Of a stretch of DNA of 64,000 nucleotides, positions 61,767-64,000 are shown in pieces. The notes under the pieces are model-generated. The model was not told the DNA's origin and searched no databases. It saw nothing but the letters and a program-made list of their open reading frames with translations. The DNA comes from Lytechinus pictus (Eukaryota > Echinodermata > Echinoidea > Temnopleuroida > Toxopneustidae): assembly GCF_037042905.1 (NCBI RefSeq), contig NC_087262.1, positions 22,859,501-22,923,500 of the forward strand, given 5' to 3'. A program made the position numbers and the translations under genes. Within the stretch, counting starts at the first letter, position 1; each line of letters begins with the position of its first letter.

Positions 61767-62693
61767 TAGGCCTGGGACTTTCGGGTTTTTTCTCTTCGGG
61801 TACCCGTGGTAATTTTCGGGTGGGTACCTGAAAATCATGTCACTTGAAATATGACTGGTGGAAAAACCCCATAGGTGACGTCATCAAGCCAATGCGATGC
61901 AAGCCAATTTATGAATGAAAATATAGTAAGCATGCGCATTGCAAGCCTCCCGTGCCCCACGCAGTATTCCATCGAAACAAGTTTCAATACTCTGTCACCT
62001 CGTACCAAAATCGACCTAGAATTCCACTTTCCTATATATCATATGAATTATAAAAGGTTTTCTCACCGATACTGCACAGGTAAGCAAATTTTTATTCTTG
62101 CTTTTCCGTCAAAATCTTACGAAGTAGCATCGATATTACATCGTGTTCGTGAGTTTGTATCGCTACGTGAACAAAGTCAATTGATTTCCGGGTTTCGGAG
62201 CGTCAAATGCGCCAGCCAATCACGATCGTGTTCCCATTTTCGGTTTATGATGAACTAAAAATGGTAACAAGAACGTGATTGGCTGGTGCTTCGTAGGTCG
62301 ATTTTGGTATGAGGTGACAGAGTATTGCAGACTTGTTTTGACGTAATACTGCGTGGGGCTGAGGCTTGCAATGCGCATGCTTACTATATTTTCATTCATA
62401 AATTGGTTTGCGTCGCAGTGGCTGGATGACGTCACTGCGCTGCAAAAGAAACATGGCGATGATTGAACGATCTCGGTCACATCATCATCACTTGAAAACT
62501 TGTATATTTATGGATATTTAGAGGGTAATTGGTGAAATTCAAAATGAGGCTTGTGTACTTTTGTAATGAGTTACAATCATGTCTTACACTACGCAATACA
62601 AATCAAATACATGTACATTATACTGGTGAGCAATTTTCGGGTATCGGGTATTGATTTTTCTACTCGGGTACCCGGGTTTTAGTCCCAGCCCTA
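61767..62693. mobile_element. hAT-type non-autonomous foldback element (927 bp)
   Basis: The element begins TAGGCCTGGGACT and ends in the inverted form AGTCCCAGCCCTA. It is flanked by a perfect 8-bp target duplication GTTGTATG at 61759-61766 and 62694-62701. An 8-bp duplication is typical of the hAT superfamily. Internal arms of about 160 bp (61869-62028 against 62265-62448) are also inverted copies, so nearly the whole element can fold back. The two open frames inside (61875-62258 + and 62220-62480 -) encode similar peptides only because of this symmetry. There is no transposase. Confidence 0.88.
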
Positions 62694-62701
62694 GTTGTAT
62701 G

Positions 62702-63143
62702 AAAATTTTCAAAAATAATGAAAGGTAAAAGAAAACAAGATTACAATGTCCATTGCAAGGGGGCTAGTCTAGCTATTCAGGATAATTGGGATTTTATTCA
62801 GTTTTTAATTGACATAACATTATGACAAGATCCCTCCATTTAGTGTATAAACAGCACATGGCCATGATTGAAATTCATATAACATTAAAGTATGCAAACC
62901 AGGCAGCTACATGTACATGTAGGACTCACTGCTTGTCAATTCTATTGTCTGCCAGGGTCAAGTGACATACAGTGCACATGTATAACATGTGTGAAAGTAC
63001 ATAAGAAAATCAGCTTTTTATTTTTGTACTGTAACATTGGGTGAACTGGTGATCACTTTGGATATGATGCTCTTCATATTGGTTTATTTTATGTATATGA
63101 ATTTTTGGATAATCATTAAGAATTAAAGCCATTTACTTAATAT
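62702..63143. other. No gene recognised
   Basis: AT-rich unique sequence between two inverted-repeat elements, with ACATGTACATGTAG near 62910. Confidence 0.5.
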
Positions 63144-63614
63144 ATGGAAGCATAAGCCCATCAAAGAACAGAATTATGTCATGTACAGCTAATTCATTTT
63201 GCGTGATATTACAATTGTAATTGTTTACTTGAGCAAGTAATTTGAATTGCTGCATGACCTAAACAATGACATGTTCCAATTCGAATAGTAACATGACCTA
63301 AAGAAGAGTTACTCCACCTCGATTGAGAGTGCTTATGTTAAATAATTGATGTTGCTACTTCAAATAATTGAGGTCAATCAAATTGGTCATAATTATTCAA
63401 GTCAATTTTGAGCTATATGTCATAATTAATTAGGTCATATACTAATTGAAATTACTAAATGACTCGAGTAGGTATGAATTCACATTGCCACATGACCTTA
63501 ATTATTTTATGTAGCAACATCAAGTATTGAACGTCATTTAGTTATCAATTATGACATGTAGCAAATCAAATTACATGCCGCAATTTCGTGTTTATGATGG
63601 GCTCATGCTTACAT
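63144..63614. mobile_element. MITE-like element rich in AGGTCA/TGACCT motifs
   Basis: The ends GGAAGCATAAGCCCATCA and, inverted, GTAAGCATGAGCCCATCA form terminal inverted repeats. The interior alternates AATTAGGTCAT-like and ATGACCTAA-like motifs (near 63256, 63293, 63371, 63433 and 63494), making it partly self-complementary. I could not define a target duplication. Confidence 0.6.
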
Positions 63615-64000
63615 TCATATATAACCCTTCAATACGTAGTTGGAGCAATTCTTAGACAAGAAGACTGTGTAAAATGATATGCCTATTCAATGTCAAAAAG
63701 GTTAATGTCTCAATAGATTTGATCTACGTTTTGGCAAAGTAATCTTATGTTCATATTTTTTCTAACCTATGGTGAACGTTCTAAATCATGTGAAATTCAT
63801 TCAAAAATATCTTTCAGTATTTATGGACTTAAGTGAATTCTGAGCAAAATGAAGTGATTATGATTACGTTCATGTACTTTAAGTTTATACTGGTGATCAA
63901 CACATCATAATTTCATCCCTTACTGTATGTGCACCATGCATTATCTGTACATGCAGAAGTGGTTATCCATTGTTTCATAACATGGTTGAGTAAAGGATGT

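Noticed and set aside
61875-62480. Two similar small proteins on opposite strands
   Set aside because: Similarity follows from the inverted arms of the hAT-type element; no homology to a protein family is visible.

Overview
The window is animal nuclear DNA: AT-rich, mostly non-coding, with very few long open frames outside simple repeats. It carries an intronless rhodopsin-type receptor gene, splice-site-like signals, tRNA-derived SINEs, CR1/L2/jockey-like LINE pieces, hAT- and mariner-like non-autonomous transposons and many microsatellites. That mix fits a marine invertebrate, most likely an echinoderm such as a sea urchin. This assignment is an inference from repeat style and gene structure; no species marker is visible.

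Layout. Positions 1-11430 hold no gene I can recognise, only short GA/CT, TA and GAAA repeats. Positions 11431-16830 are a large satellite block: 21-bp units grouped into four higher-order units, each opening with a conserved spacer of about 190 bp. Positions 16831-29780 are non-coding apart from polypyrimidine and polypurine tracts, two tRNA-type SINEs, a 600-bp foldback element and a minus-strand LINE C-terminal relic. At 29780-30480 lies a decayed plus-strand LINE reverse transcriptase. Positions 34520-34723 are a LINE 3' tail with a stem-loop. At 38106-39318 two (GAT)n-type arrays flank a SINE. From 42.1 to 47.2 kb there are two small hAT-like elements, a GC-richer coding-like block of unknown meaning, a MITE and a mariner-like MITE.

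The two best protein-coding features are close together. A 5'-truncated but otherwise open non-LTR reverse transcriptase (48702-49733, +) is surrounded by tails of other LINEs. A complete single-exon class A GPCR lies at 52748-53833 (-). Its start codon sits only 65 bp from a 145-bp-period tandem array (53898 to about 54905) that occupies its promoter side.

The last 8 kb are dense in inverted-repeat elements, including two roughly 0.95-kb hAT-type elements with perfect 8-bp target duplications (59314-60300 and 61767-62693). They also contain a CpG-richer, promoter-like stretch (57.4-58.3 kb) and three weakly supported exon candidates on the plus strand (about 57464-57558, 60479-60598 and from 60963).

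No pathway or operon-like arrangement exists here. The genes do not visibly work together, and the window is best read as a receptor gene and perhaps one small unrecognised gene embedded in mobile and tandem repeats.
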